A DNA stretch of 7,539 nt from Candidatus Bathyarchaeota archaeon (GTDB lineage Archaea; Thermoproteota; Bathyarchaeia; TCS64): assembly GCA_937877765.1 (NCBI GenBank), contig CALGBN010000290.1, positions 1 through 7,539 of the forward strand. The letters run 5' to 3'. Numbering within the stretch: position 1 is the stretch's first letter; the number at the start of each line of letters is the position of its first letter. The position numbers and the translations under genes were made by a program. This document shows, one piece after another, positions 1 through 5,301 of the stretch. Below the pieces are notes generated by a model, which worked only from the letters and a program-made list of their open reading frames with translations, ran no database searches and had not been told where the DNA came from.

Positions 1-68
1 TGATACGGCGACCACCGAGATCTACACCGTCTAATTCGTCGGCAGCGTCAGATGTGTATAAGAGACAG
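1..68 (+). other. Illumina Nextera adapter (sequencing artefact)
   Basis: This is library adapter, not genome. Bases 1-27 match the P5 flow-cell sequence minus its first two bases. Bases 28-35 (CGTCTAAT) are an 8-base i5 index, which I recall as Nextera XT index S510. Bases 36-49 are the read-1 primer part, and 50-68 are the 19-base Tn5 mosaic end (AGATGTGTATAAGAGACAG). Genomic sequence begins at 69. Translating this stretch gives the familiar contaminant peptides MCIRDR on the plus strand and VSYTHLTLPT on the minus strand, and neither should be annotated as protein. Confidence 0.98.
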
Positions 69-288
69 ATACACTATTGGGGTTCACAAACCCAACAGCA
101 AGAGTCAGACCTGCAGTAACCGCTCCAATAGTCATAATCTGGTTAGTGAAACCAGCGAGATCAAACCCGCTGCTCTCAACCTGCACCAACAAGTCAGCCG
201 GAATATAACTCGGCAACAAATACGGGATACCAACAAATAACACCAAGGTGATCAATGCAGAAATTACTGCACCACTCTTACTCGCCAT
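69..288 (-). CDS. Small two-span membrane protein, 3' end missing at contig edge
   Basis: I do not recognise this gene. The genuine part encodes about 73 residues starting MASKSGAVIS. It has a hydrophobic segment at about residues 7-26 and a second at about 50-68, joined by a mildly acidic loop, so it is probably an integral membrane protein. The remaining C-terminus is lost: beyond residue ~73 the reading frame runs into the sequencing adapter (1-68), and the tail VSYTHLTLPT is artefact. Its ATG (288-286) shares one base with the stop of the preceding gene (TAATG), indicating one transcript and translational coupling. Function is unknown; co-expression with the LEA-like membrane-anchored protein upstream suggests an envelope role, which is inference only. 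Confidence 0.7.
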
Positions 289-737
289 TACTCAGCACCC
301 GCCTCCATAACCATATGATTACTAAAACTAATCAAATCAAACAGACTCGTCACACTAATATCCGTCTCCCACTGAAGCTCAGTACCCTCCTGGAAATACT
401 CCTCAGCATCCTCCAATGGAACAGATAACTCAAGATCAACAGGCACACTTGAACCCGCAGGAACACTCACCAAGGCACTATCATAGGCCACCTCCACGCC
501 ATCCACGATCATGGCTATACGAACCTCCAAAACGGTGTCAACAAATCCTCCGTTTCTTGGAGCCAGATTAAACGGCACAATAACAGGGTCCGTAAACTGA
601 ATCTCAATACCCTGCTCACCGCCAGACATGGCTGTAGAAAATACTCCAAGCATAGAATGCATTCCAATAACGAGCCCTAACGTTGATGCCAGCTGTACCA
701 CTGCAATGAGAGCCCCAATCATCTTTGAGAACTTCAA
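288..737 (-). CDS. Membrane-anchored protein with LEA-like beta domain (hypothetical)
   Basis: This 149-residue protein has one N-terminal membrane segment (about residues 7-31, hydrophobic with Lys before it). A soluble part of about 110 residues follows, rich in alternating hydrophobic and acidic residues (for example VPVDLELSVPL), as expected for a beta-sandwich. The pattern 'IEIQFTDPVIVPFNLAPRNG..VDTVLEVRI' recalls small archaeal LEA14/WHy-type domains, but I am not certain of the family. The likely start is TTG at 737-735: a GTGAG motif (743-747 on the plus strand) lies 5 nt upstream, and a TATA box (773-780) sits at suitable distance. The internal ATG at 722-720 has no such signal. It overlaps the next gene by one base, forming a two-gene operon. 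Confidence 0.7.
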   Translation of the reverse strand: MKFSKMIGALIAVVQLASTLGLVIGMHSMLGVFSTAMSGGEQGIEIQFTDPVIVPFNLAPRNGGFVDTVLEVRIAMIVDGVEVAYDSALVSVPAGSSVPVDLELSVPLEDAEEYFQEGTELQWETDISVTSLFDLISFSNHMVMEAGAE

Positions 738-742
738 AATAG

Positions 743-747
743 CTCAC
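743..747 (-). promoter_or_regulatory. Shine-Dalgarno site supporting a TTG start
   Basis: On the minus strand this reads GTGAG, matching part of the archaeal consensus GGAGGTGA. It ends 5 nt before the TTG at 737-735 and decides between this start and the internal ATG five codons later. Confidence 0.45.
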
Positions 748-772
748 TAACCAGAATAAGACCCATGCCACG

Positions 773-780
773 TTATATAA
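773..780 (-). promoter_or_regulatory. Archaeal TATA box for the 737-69 membrane-protein operon
   Basis: The 8-base palindrome TTATATAA lies 36-43 nt upstream of the TTG start on the minus strand. Initiation about 25 nt downstream would leave a leader of roughly 10-15 nt containing the GTGAG site. Because it is a palindrome it could in principle serve either strand, but the distance to the plus-strand gene at 883 is too large for the short leaders seen elsewhere here. Confidence 0.55.
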
Positions 781-850
781 CTATCAGCAAAAACAGGCAC
801 ATACCCCAGAAATAGTAAATAAAAAAACAGGAATAAGACTTAGTAAACCC

Positions 851-858
851 TTAATAAA
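851..858 (+). promoter_or_regulatory. Putative TATA box for the AN1/CAP gene
   Basis: TTAATAAA is centred about 28 nt before the ATG at 883, the distance expected for a leaderless or near-leaderless archaeal transcript. No clear Shine-Dalgarno site precedes the ATG, which fits leaderless initiation. This is inferred from spacing alone. Confidence 0.4.
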
Positions 859-882
859 CATCGATCAGCAAGGCAATATATT

Positions 883-1635
883 ATGGGCATATGTTATCAC
901 TGCGGAAAAGAGGTTGACCCGCCGGTCAGGTGTCCTTACTGTAACCTGACCTTCTGTGATGAACACCTACCCCAGAAAGCCCATAACTGTATCGCATTAT
1001 CAAGCAACCTACAAGGCATCAAACCCGAGCCAGTAACCAAAACAATACACTACGTACAACCAGAAGAAGACGAGGAAATCCAGAGACCTCGCCCAAGAAC
1101 AGTAAAAAGGAAAAAAACAAGCTTCCTAGGGCAAGGAATCACAAAACAAAAGGTACTCATAGTTGTACTCACTCTCGCATTAAGCCTTGCAAGCGTATTG
1201 ATGCTATGGCAATGGGAACCAGACGACGATGGACCACCAGTAGGACCTGTATTCCCCATATCCAAGGAAACTATAGAGCAACAAGAATATGTCCTAACAC
1301 TCATCAACAAGGAAAGAGTCAAAGAAGAACTACCAGAACTAACACTCAATAACAACAGCATAGCCCAACGATACGCCGAGGAACTACTCAGAACAGGAAA
1401 CCTCAAGAATAACCCTGATCTTCCGGCGAATATGGGTGAGAACCTCATGTACTTTGAGGGCGAGGATTTCAACGTAACCATCGTATTGGACGCGTTAATC
1501 TATGATATGGTCTACGATGACGCTGATTATGAGTGGGGAAACAGGGACAACATACTCTATGACGAATATACGGCTGTAAGTATCGGTGTCGCCTATGATG
1601 AGAACAACCTGTATCTTGTTCAGGATTTTAGCTAG
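883..1635 (+). CDS. AN1 zinc finger - transmembrane - CAP/SCP-like domain protein
   Basis: This 250-residue protein has three parts. Residues 4-36 form a complete AN1-type zinc finger with eight ligands in the family spacing: C4, C7, C17, C20, C25, H28, H34, C36. A charged linker (about 40-88, acidic then Lys/Arg-rich) leads to one membrane span (about 91-110). Residues about 126-250 resemble a CAP/SCP (PR-1-like) domain: helix 'LINKERVKEELPEL', the GEN motif at 185-187, 'WGNRDNIL' at 218-225 and the end strand 'VSIGVAYDENNLYLVQDF'. Positive residues before the span suggest that the zinc finger is cytosolic and the CAP part outside. The CAP histidines are absent: N220 stands where related proteins often have His (WGHRDNIL), and no His precedes GEN, so metal-dependent activity is doubtful. 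Substrate and partners are unknown. The fusion suggests linking an outside domain to a cytosolic, possibly ubiquitin-like or protein-binding, module. Confidence 0.85.
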   Translation: MGICYHCGKEVDPPVRCPYCNLTFCDEHLPQKAHNCIALSSNLQGIKPEPVTKTIHYVQPEEDEEIQRPRPRTVKRKKTSFLGQGITKQKVLIVVLTLALSLASVLMLWQWEPDDDGPPVGPVFPISKETIEQQEYVLTLINKERVKEELPELTLNNNSIAQRYAEELLRTGNLKNNPDLPANMGENLMYFEGEDFNVTIVLDALIYDMVYDDADYEWGNRDNILYDEYTAVSIGVAYDENNLYLVQDFS

Positions 1636-1683
1636 ATAATAGGACTCAACAAAGCCCATAAACGCCTCGATAAAAAACCTTCC

Positions 1684-1800
1684 ATGAATAAACTAAAACG
1701 TGAATACAAATTTTTCATGGGCGGCTTCCTAGCTGGGTTCTTCTTCTACGCAGGAACATTCATTCTAGGCTTCTATCTAAGAATAAAAGGAATAATGTAG
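1684..1800 (+). CDS. 38-residue single-span membrane peptide
   Basis: A short reading frame starts MNKLKREYKFF, has a hydrophobic, Gly/Phe-rich stretch at about residues 10-32 (GGFLAGFFFYAGTFILGFYL), and ends RIKGIM before TAG. The basic residues at both ends and single span fit a small membrane protein. It lies 48 bp after the AN1/CAP gene on the same strand and stops 2 bp before the convergent M42 peptidase stop. No Shine-Dalgarno site is evident; an A-rich run (GATAAAAAACC) lies just upstream. Its continuity from Lys-rich N-terminus to amphipathic end and its tight fit between neighbours argue for a real gene. Function unknown; it could assist the membrane protein before it. Confidence 0.5.
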   Translation: MNKLKREYKFFMGGFLAGFFFYAGTFILGFYLRIKGIM

Positions 1801-1802
1801 AG

Positions 1803-2894
1803 TTAGCGTCGATAAACCTCGACGTTATGCACCAGATCAGATTCACCCAATGCTTGAACCGTTGCAGCAATCAAGGAACCCAGGTTCTCCAAGTCCTGCA
1901 AGCTGATAACCTCGTTGGGGCTGTGCATATACCTGTTTGGCATGCTGATCAAACCACAGATGGTACCACCGCGCTCGACCTGAATAGCCCAAGCATCAGT
2001 ACCACTCCTGCTAGGCACACCCTGACGCTGACAGGGAATACCCTTCTTCTCCGCAGAACTCTCCATCATCTCCCACAAGGCGCGGGTAAAGTTACCGCCA
2101 AGAGCCACAACAGGACCCTTACCGATCCTAATTCCACCAACTTCATTGGGTTTGACTCCGGGAGCTACCGCGTGTGTTACATCTGTAGCGATAGCCGCCC
2201 AGGGCTTTATGTTGTAGGCCGCGATAGTGGCTCCACGTAGCCCAATCTCCTCCTGAACCGTGGCGACAAAATGCACCTTGATGTTCTTCGGCTTATTCTT
2301 GGAGAGAATCTCCATTGTCTTCACTAGGCCAGCGACACAGCATACATCGTCAAAGGCTGGACCAACTAGTTTATCGCTGTCTTTGGTTCCCAGACGTGTG
2401 ATGTCCAGATAGGGCGTACATACTGTACCAGATTTGATACCAAGTTTCTCAGCCTCCTCCTTACTATCTAACCCAAGGTCAAGAAGCATATCCTTCAACT
2501 CAGGAGACTTATCCCGCTCCTTCGCGTCAGTAAGATGCGCCGCCTTCACAGCCACAGCCCCCACAATATAATCCTCAGAGCCATCACCGATCCAAACCTT
2601 AACACGGGTACCATAAGCCACGCGTTTATCCCATCCACCCACCTGTTTGAAGCCAGCGAAACCATCATCATCAATGTGGCTAATCATGAAACCAAGCTGA
2701 TCATAATGCCCAGCAAGCATAACATCACGTTCACCGTCACCGATGACTCCGATGACGTTACCCATAACATCAACGTTTACAGTGTCACAGTATTTGCTGA
2801 AGACTTCGATGATGCGCTCACGGCGCTGCTGCTCGAAGCCAGTGACGCTTGGAGCCTCCATGAAGTACTTCAGTGTCTTGTACAAGTCAACCAT
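1803..2894 (-). CDS. M42 family (TET-type) metallo-aminopeptidase
   Basis: This 363-residue protein has the usual length for M42 cytosolic aminopeptidases, which form dodecameric tetrahedral particles and trim peptides released by larger proteases. The two-metal site is complete: H63 (AGHYDQ), bridging D182 (AFDD), E215/E216 (QEE, catalytic base plus ligand), D238 (ATD) and H324 (YMHSP). The start chosen is ATG at 2894-2892, giving MVDLYKTLKYFMEAPSVTGFE, the family's normal N-terminus. A longer frame to 2951 adds 19 atypical residues and would cover the promoter. Conservation of the ligands indicates an active enzyme; which residue type it removes cannot be told here. It is divergent from the DDAH-like gene across an 85-bp spacer and convergent with the 38-residue peptide gene. 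Confidence 0.93.
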   Translation of the reverse strand: MVDLYKTLKYFMEAPSVTGFEQQRRERIIEVFSKYCDTVNVDVMGNVIGVIGDGERDVMLAGHYDQLGFMISHIDDDGFAGFKQVGGWDKRVAYGTRVKVWIGDGSEDYIVGAVAVKAAHLTDAKERDKSPELKDMLLDLGLDSKEEAEKLGIKSGTVCTPYLDITRLGTKDSDKLVGPAFDDVCCVAGLVKTMEILSKNKPKNIKVHFVATVQEEIGLRGATIAAYNIKPWAAIATDVTHAVAPGVKPNEVGGIRIGKGPVVALGGNFTRALWEMMESSAEKKGIPCQRQGVPSRSGTDAWAIQVERGGTICGLISMPNRYMHSPNEVISLQDLENLGSLIAATVQALGESDLVHNVEVYRR

Positions 2895-2924
2895 ACTTAT
2901 CGAGCAAAAACTCCCCGCTAACCC

Positions 2925-2960
2925 GTTTAAAGTTATCCACCCTCGTAACAATTATACACC
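2925..2960. promoter_or_regulatory. Divergent promoter pair between the M42 peptidase and DDAH-like gene
   Basis: The 85-bp spacer (2895-2979) holds two AT boxes facing opposite ways. GTTTAAAG (about 2927-2934) is placed to start plus-strand transcription near 2955-2960, upstream of ATG 2980. On the minus strand GTATAATT (about 2951-2958) is placed to start transcription near 2925-2930, upstream of ATG 2894. The two core promoters overlap, so the two genes may compete for TBP/TFB. Assigned by sequence and spacing only. Confidence 0.4.
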
Positions 2961-2979
2961 TAGAACCCAAGCACATACT

Positions 2980-3735
2980 ATGACACCACGACACGCCCTC
3001 GTACGTGAACCCGGAAACCAGTACACAAGCTGCCTATCAGAACACCCACTGCATCATACAGTGAGTCTCAAAGGCGCAAGAGAACAACACCAGAAATATC
3101 GGGAAACACTAGCAGAGCTCGGGCTAGAAGTAATCATGGTTCCACGAGACGATAAGCATCCTGATAGTTGCTTCGTAGAAGATAACGCCGTTGTTGAGAA
3201 CGGAAAAGCATTGATCTGCAGGATGGCAAAGGAGTCGAGACGTGGAGAACAACCAGGAGTAGCAGCTACCCTTGAAGAATATATGCCAATTAAATGGGCG
3301 GAGGAGCCAGCCACCATCGAAGGCGGCGACGTGGTTCACGCTGAGGGGAAGCTCATCAGCGGCATCAGTGATCGCACCAACTATGAAGGCGTTGCCCAGT
3401 TGCAGGAGTGGCTGGAGGTACCTGTTGCTACTATATTTGATCCAACGATTATGCATCTGAAGAGTTATGTGACTTATCTCGGGAAAGGGATAATGATTGC
3501 CACAGAAAAGTATGCAAACCATCCTGCACTGGAAGGTTATAATATTTTGATTCCACCCGCGGAGGAAGGGTATGCTGCTGATACTCTTGCTGTTGGTGAT
3601 ACTGTGCTTATGGCTGAAGGATATACTACTGCTCAGACGATGGTGAAAGAGGCAGGGTTTGATGTTATCAGCTTGAATGTTTCTGAGATTCAGAAATGCG
3701 ACGGCGCCTTAACGTGTCTTAGTGTGCTTTGGTAG
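2980..3735 (+). CDS. DDAH-family dimethylarginine/arginine-type amidinohydrolase
   Basis: This 251-residue protein belongs to the guanidino-group-modifying (pentein) superfamily, closest to dimethylarginine dimethylaminohydrolase, which hydrolyses methylated arginine to citrulline and an amine. Visible active-site elements are D62 in 'PDSCFVED', E114 in 'IEGGDV', H159 in 'HLKSYVTYL', and the nucleophile C246 in 'DGALTCLSVLW' near the C-terminus. The start at 2980 (MTPRHALVREP) matches the family's first strand; an in-frame extension back to 2743 would lie over the peptidase gene and is not credible. Many archaeal homologues are annotated as DDAH without assay, and related enzymes act on arginine, so the substrate is open. 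Codons at its 5' end mostly end in A/C and later ones increasingly in G/T. A RidA-like gene follows 37 bp downstream with its own probable promoter. Confidence 0.88.
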   Translation: MTPRHALVREPGNQYTSCLSEHPLHHTVSLKGAREQHQKYRETLAELGLEVIMVPRDDKHPDSCFVEDNAVVENGKALICRMAKESRRGEQPGVAATLEEYMPIKWAEEPATIEGGDVVHAEGKLISGISDRTNYEGVAQLQEWLEVPVATIFDPTIMHLKSYVTYLGKGIMIATEKYANHPALEGYNILIPPAEEGYAADTLAVGDTVLMAEGYTTAQTMVKEAGFDVISLNVSEIQKCDGALTCLSVLW

Positions 3736-3738
3736 GAG

Positions 3739-3747
3739 AAAATATAT
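3739..3747 (+). promoter_or_regulatory. Putative TATA box for the RidA-like gene
   Basis: AAAATATAT lies about 26-34 nt before the ATG at 3773, right after the stop of the DDAH-like gene. The spacing predicts a transcript starting within a few bases of the ATG. No Shine-Dalgarno motif sits in the usual place, which supports leaderless initiation and a separate transcript. Confidence 0.45.
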
Positions 3748-3772
3748 CCCCTACCCGCCCTGTTACCTCTCT

Positions 3773-4141
3773 ATGAAGTACTATACTAAACCAGGAATGG
3801 AGAAATACCCATTTAGCTCAGCCGTCAAAGCCGGTGACTATATTTATATCAGTGGAACCGCCGCTGCGCAAGACGAGGAAGGCAAACCCTTGACCACAGT
3901 AGAGGCGCAGACACATGAGATAATGAAACAGTTCAAGTATGCATTAGCGCAGTTTGATGCTACTCTTGATGATGTCGTTAAGATCAGCGTCTATATTGAG
4001 GATCAGTCTGAGTGGCCTAAGATGAACGCTGTATACCGTAGCTACTTTGGGGATAAGTTGCCTGCTCGTGTAGCTGCTGTCACTGGTCTCGTGATGAAGG
4101 GGTTCCTTGTGGAGATGGATTGTATCGCTTACAAGCCTTGA
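3773..4141 (+). CDS. RidA-family (YjgF/YER057c/UK114) enamine/imine deaminase
   Basis: This 122-residue protein has the normal length of RidA subunits, which form trimers and hydrolyse reactive enamine/imine intermediates made by PLP enzymes such as threonine dehydratase, releasing 2-keto acid and ammonia. The expected positions are visible: 'YISGTAA' near the start, the carboxylate-binding Arg R99 in 'LPARVAAV', and E114 in 'FLVEMDCIAY', which correspond to R105 and E120 of E. coli RidA. The start at 3773 (MKYYTKPGMEKYPFS) is the family start; the longer frame from 3722 overlaps the previous gene. Because catalytic Arg and Glu are kept, deaminase activity is likely rather than a divergent Rid role. 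It lies just downstream of the DDAH-like gene, both acting on nitrogenous metabolites, and it ends in a hairpin that includes the last base of the stop codon. Confidence 0.92.
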   Translation: MKYYTKPGMEKYPFSSAVKAGDYIYISGTAAAQDEEGKPLTTVEAQTHEIMKQFKYALAQFDATLDDVVKISVYIEDQSEWPKMNAVYRSYFGDKLPARVAAVTGLVMKGFLVEMDCIAYKP

Positions 4142-4199
4142 TTTCGTCTGTAATTACGGACGAAATGCTGTGGTGACAGGGTTTGGCGTGTCTTTTTCT
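4141..4199 (+). terminator. Hairpin plus T-tract after the RidA-like gene
   Basis: Bases 4141-4166 form a near-perfect 26-base inverted repeat. The arms ATTTCGTC and GACGAAAT pair over 8 bp, then a U-G wobble, then GU/AC close a small AAUU loop. The hairpin begins on the last base of the TGA stop. A T-rich tract (TCTTTTTCT, 4191-4199) follows after 24 nt; archaeal RNA polymerase can terminate on T-tracts alone. The hairpin could act in 3'-end stability rather than termination, since the T-tract is not adjacent. Confidence 0.5.
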
Positions 4200-4207
4200 A
4201 GAAATAT

Positions 4208-4214
4208 CTATATA
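4208..4214 (+). promoter_or_regulatory. Putative TATA box for L40e
   Basis: CTATATA, within an AT-rich run at 4202-4214, is centred about 45 nt before the L40e ATG. Initiation around 4237 would give a leader of roughly 18-20 nt containing AGGGG (4243-4247), 8 nt before the ATG, which is a plausible Shine-Dalgarno site. This supports the start at 4256 over the in-frame ATG at 4223. Confidence 0.45.
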
Positions 4215-4255
4215 CGGGGACCTTGTATTCTGTCAAGCTTACAGGGGAAACAATA

Positions 4256-4420
4256 ATGTCATTAAGAGACCCGGTTAAAATCGAGATCGCGAGGAATCAC
4301 AGGATCAAGAAGTCTGTTTGTAGGAGTTGTGGTGCTACTAATCCGCCTAATGCTACAAAGTGTCGTAAGTGTCGTAGTAAGAACCTGAGGCCTAAGCGTA
4401 CGAAGGGTAAGGGTAGATAG
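4256..4420 (+). CDS. rpl40e: Large-subunit ribosomal protein eL40 (L40e)
   Basis: This 54-residue, very basic protein carries one zinc ribbon of the form C-X2-C-X10-C-X2-C (CRSC...CRKC) and ends in a Lys/Arg-rich tail ([12 protein letters not shown]). That is the signature of L40e, a small zinc protein of the archaeal and eukaryotic large ribosomal subunit; in eukaryotes it is made as a ubiquitin fusion, whereas here it stands alone. The N-terminus '[23 protein letters not shown]' fits the type seen in TACK-like archaea. The start at 4256 is chosen from homology and from AGGGG eight bases upstream; an ATG at 4223 would add 11 unrelated residues. Its stop is one base from the stop of the convergent alaX gene, so the two transcripts must overlap at their 3' ends. 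Confidence 0.93.
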   Translation: MSLRDPVKIEIARNHRIKKSVCRSCGATNPPNATKCRKCRSKNLRPKRTKGKGR

Positions 4421-4421
4421 T

Positions 4422-4877
4422 CTACTCTTCTATGTCGTAGCTTACTTCGAGTACTTGTTTGCTGTTTCTGTATCTTGTTTTAGTGATGCGTATTTTTCCT
4501 ATTTCGCCTGTGGTTTTTGTGTGTTTTTTGATGCAGGCGTTGACGTTCCAGTCTGGTAGGTGGAATATTGTGACCGTTTGGATGGTTTCTGGGAGGGGGA
4601 ACTTGTCGTATATCCAGTCGCCCAATCTTTGTTCGGCTTCTTTTCTTGTCATTGTGTAGGTTTCTATCGCTGCGTCTTCCGCGATCTTCATATCTACTTT
4701 CGTTTGTATCTGTGCGAGTTGTTCGGGTGTTGGTTTTCTTGGGTATTCTACTGCGATGCGTCCATGTGCTCCGTCTATTCCTGCGCTTGTGCTCCATTTG
4801 GCGTCTGCTCCGAGTACTTTGACGATGGCGCCTTTGACTATGTGTAGTGCTGTGTGGGTCTTTACCTCGATTGACAT
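4422..4877 (-). CDS. alaX: AlaX-type (short form) alanyl-tRNA editing protein
   Basis: This 151-residue protein corresponds to the free-standing editing domain related to that of alanyl-tRNA synthetase. Such proteins remove serine (or glycine) wrongly attached to tRNA-Ala. The zinc-binding signature is complete: HXXXH at H8-H12 (HTALH) near the N-terminus and CXXXH at C115-H119 (CIKKH) near the C-terminus. The length and lack of an extended glycine-rich/N-terminal region fit the short AlaX-S class, known from Pyrococcus. The start at 4877 (MSIEVKTHTALH) places the HXXXH where homologues have it. The coding strand is strongly A+C-rich throughout, the reverse of neighbouring L40e, so the bias follows the DNA strand and not the gene. 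It is convergent with L40e and divergent from vapB. Confidence 0.88.
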   Translation of the reverse strand: MSIEVKTHTALHIVKGAIVKVLGADAKWSTSAGIDGAHGRIAVEYPRKPTPEQLAQIQTKVDMKIAEDAAIETYTMTRKEAEQRLGDWIYDKFPLPETIQTVTIFHLPDWNVNACIKKHTKTTGEIGKIRITKTRYRNSKQVLEVSYDIEE

Positions 4878-4893
4878 GGGCGTCTATATGGGG

Positions 4894-4909
4894 TTATTTT
4901 TGAAAAATG
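4894..4909 (-). promoter_or_regulatory. AT-rich possible core promoter for alaX
   Basis: On the minus strand an AT-rich block (CATTTTTCAAAAATAA) is centred about 25 nt before the alaX ATG, where a leaderless archaeal promoter would sit. It is itself an inverted repeat (TTTTT-G-AAAAA). No good consensus TATA is present, so this is tentative. Confidence 0.25.
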
Positions 4910-4997
4910 TATTGGGTGATGTCTACTGGTGGGTACTTTGGGGAAAAAATTTTCTTGTGGGAGAGGGTGGGAAGAGTTAATCATTTCGGTAATGTTC

Positions 4998-5049
4998 CAT
5001 GTGTTTTTTCCATGTATTGTGTGCATGTTTATATCTCATGTTTGGTTTG
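4998..5049 (+). repeat. Four 13-bp iterons (CATGTNT) upstream of vapB: candidate operator
   Basis: CATGT starts at 4998, 5011, 5024 and 5037, exactly 13 bp apart, and position 7 is T in all four copies (CATGTNT). The CATG core is palindromic, as suits a symmetric dimeric regulator. The array surrounds a TATA-like TTTATAT (5028-5034) and ends 15 bp before the vapB start. Ribbon-helix-helix antitoxins commonly repress their own promoter by cooperative binding to such arrays. That VapB binds here is inference. Confidence 0.6.
5028..5034 (+). promoter_or_regulatory. Putative vapBC TATA box inside the iteron array
   Basis: TTTATAT is centred about 34 nt before the vapB ATG, so transcription would start some 7-10 nt before it. 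No Shine-Dalgarno site is visible. Lying in the third CATGT iteron, it would be blocked by any protein occupying the array. Confidence 0.45.
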
Positions 5050-5064
5050 ATTTATTGGGTTCGT

Positions 5065-5301
5065 ATGGTTGAGAAAGTAGTGCAAACCGAGTTATCAAGA
5101 ACCGAGTATGAGAGACTCAAAGAAGTTTCCACAAGAAAGAAAATAAGCCTGAAAGAAGCGCTACGACAAGCGGTAGAGGAGTGGGTAAGACAACAAACAC
5201 CAATAGACGCTGATCCATTATTCAGTCTAGAGCCTAAAGACACAGGTGTAGAGACCGATTCAAGTAGTCTAGATAAGGAGCTCTACGGTAAACAACGATG
5301 A
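5065..5301 (+). CDS. vapB: VapB-like antitoxin (ribbon-helix-helix type)
   Basis: This 78-residue protein has two parts. Residues 1-44 (VVQTELSRTEYERLKEVSTRKKISLKEALRQAVEEWV) have the strand-helix-helix pattern of a CopG/ribbon-helix-helix DNA-binding domain. Residues 49-75 ('DADPLFSLEP..TGVETDSSSLDKELYG') form the acidic tail typical of archaeal VapB partners, which wraps and inhibits the PIN toxin. The start at 5065 gives the usual short N-terminal strand; the in-frame extension back to 4999 would code across the iterons and promoter. It overlaps vapC by four bases (ATGA), so the two are translationally coupled. The gene is intact although its toxin is interrupted, leaving an apparently orphan antitoxin that may still act as a repressor at its own CATGT array. 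Confidence 0.85.
   Translation: MVEKVVQTELSRTEYERLKEVSTRKKISLKEALRQAVEEWVRQQTPIDADPLFSLEPKDTGVETDSSSLDKELYGKQR

Noticed and set aside
52..240. Plus-strand frame beginning MCIRDR
   Set aside because: It begins inside the adapter; MCIRDR is the translated mosaic end. The rest lies antisense to the membrane protein gene.
2743..2979. N-terminal extension of the DDAH-like protein
   Set aside because: It would code over the 5' end of the M42 gene and across the divergent promoter, and its residues do not match the family.
4480..4847. Long frames on both strands over alaX (for example the Arg/His-rich frame 4480-4797 on minus and the Cys/Phe-rich frame 4560-4847 on plus)
   Set aside because: They are shadows caused by the strong strand bias of alaX; only the annotated frame has the HXXXH and CXXXH motifs.
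4998..5049. CRISPR array
   Set aside because: The units are only 13 bp with no repeat/spacer structure; an operator array fits better.
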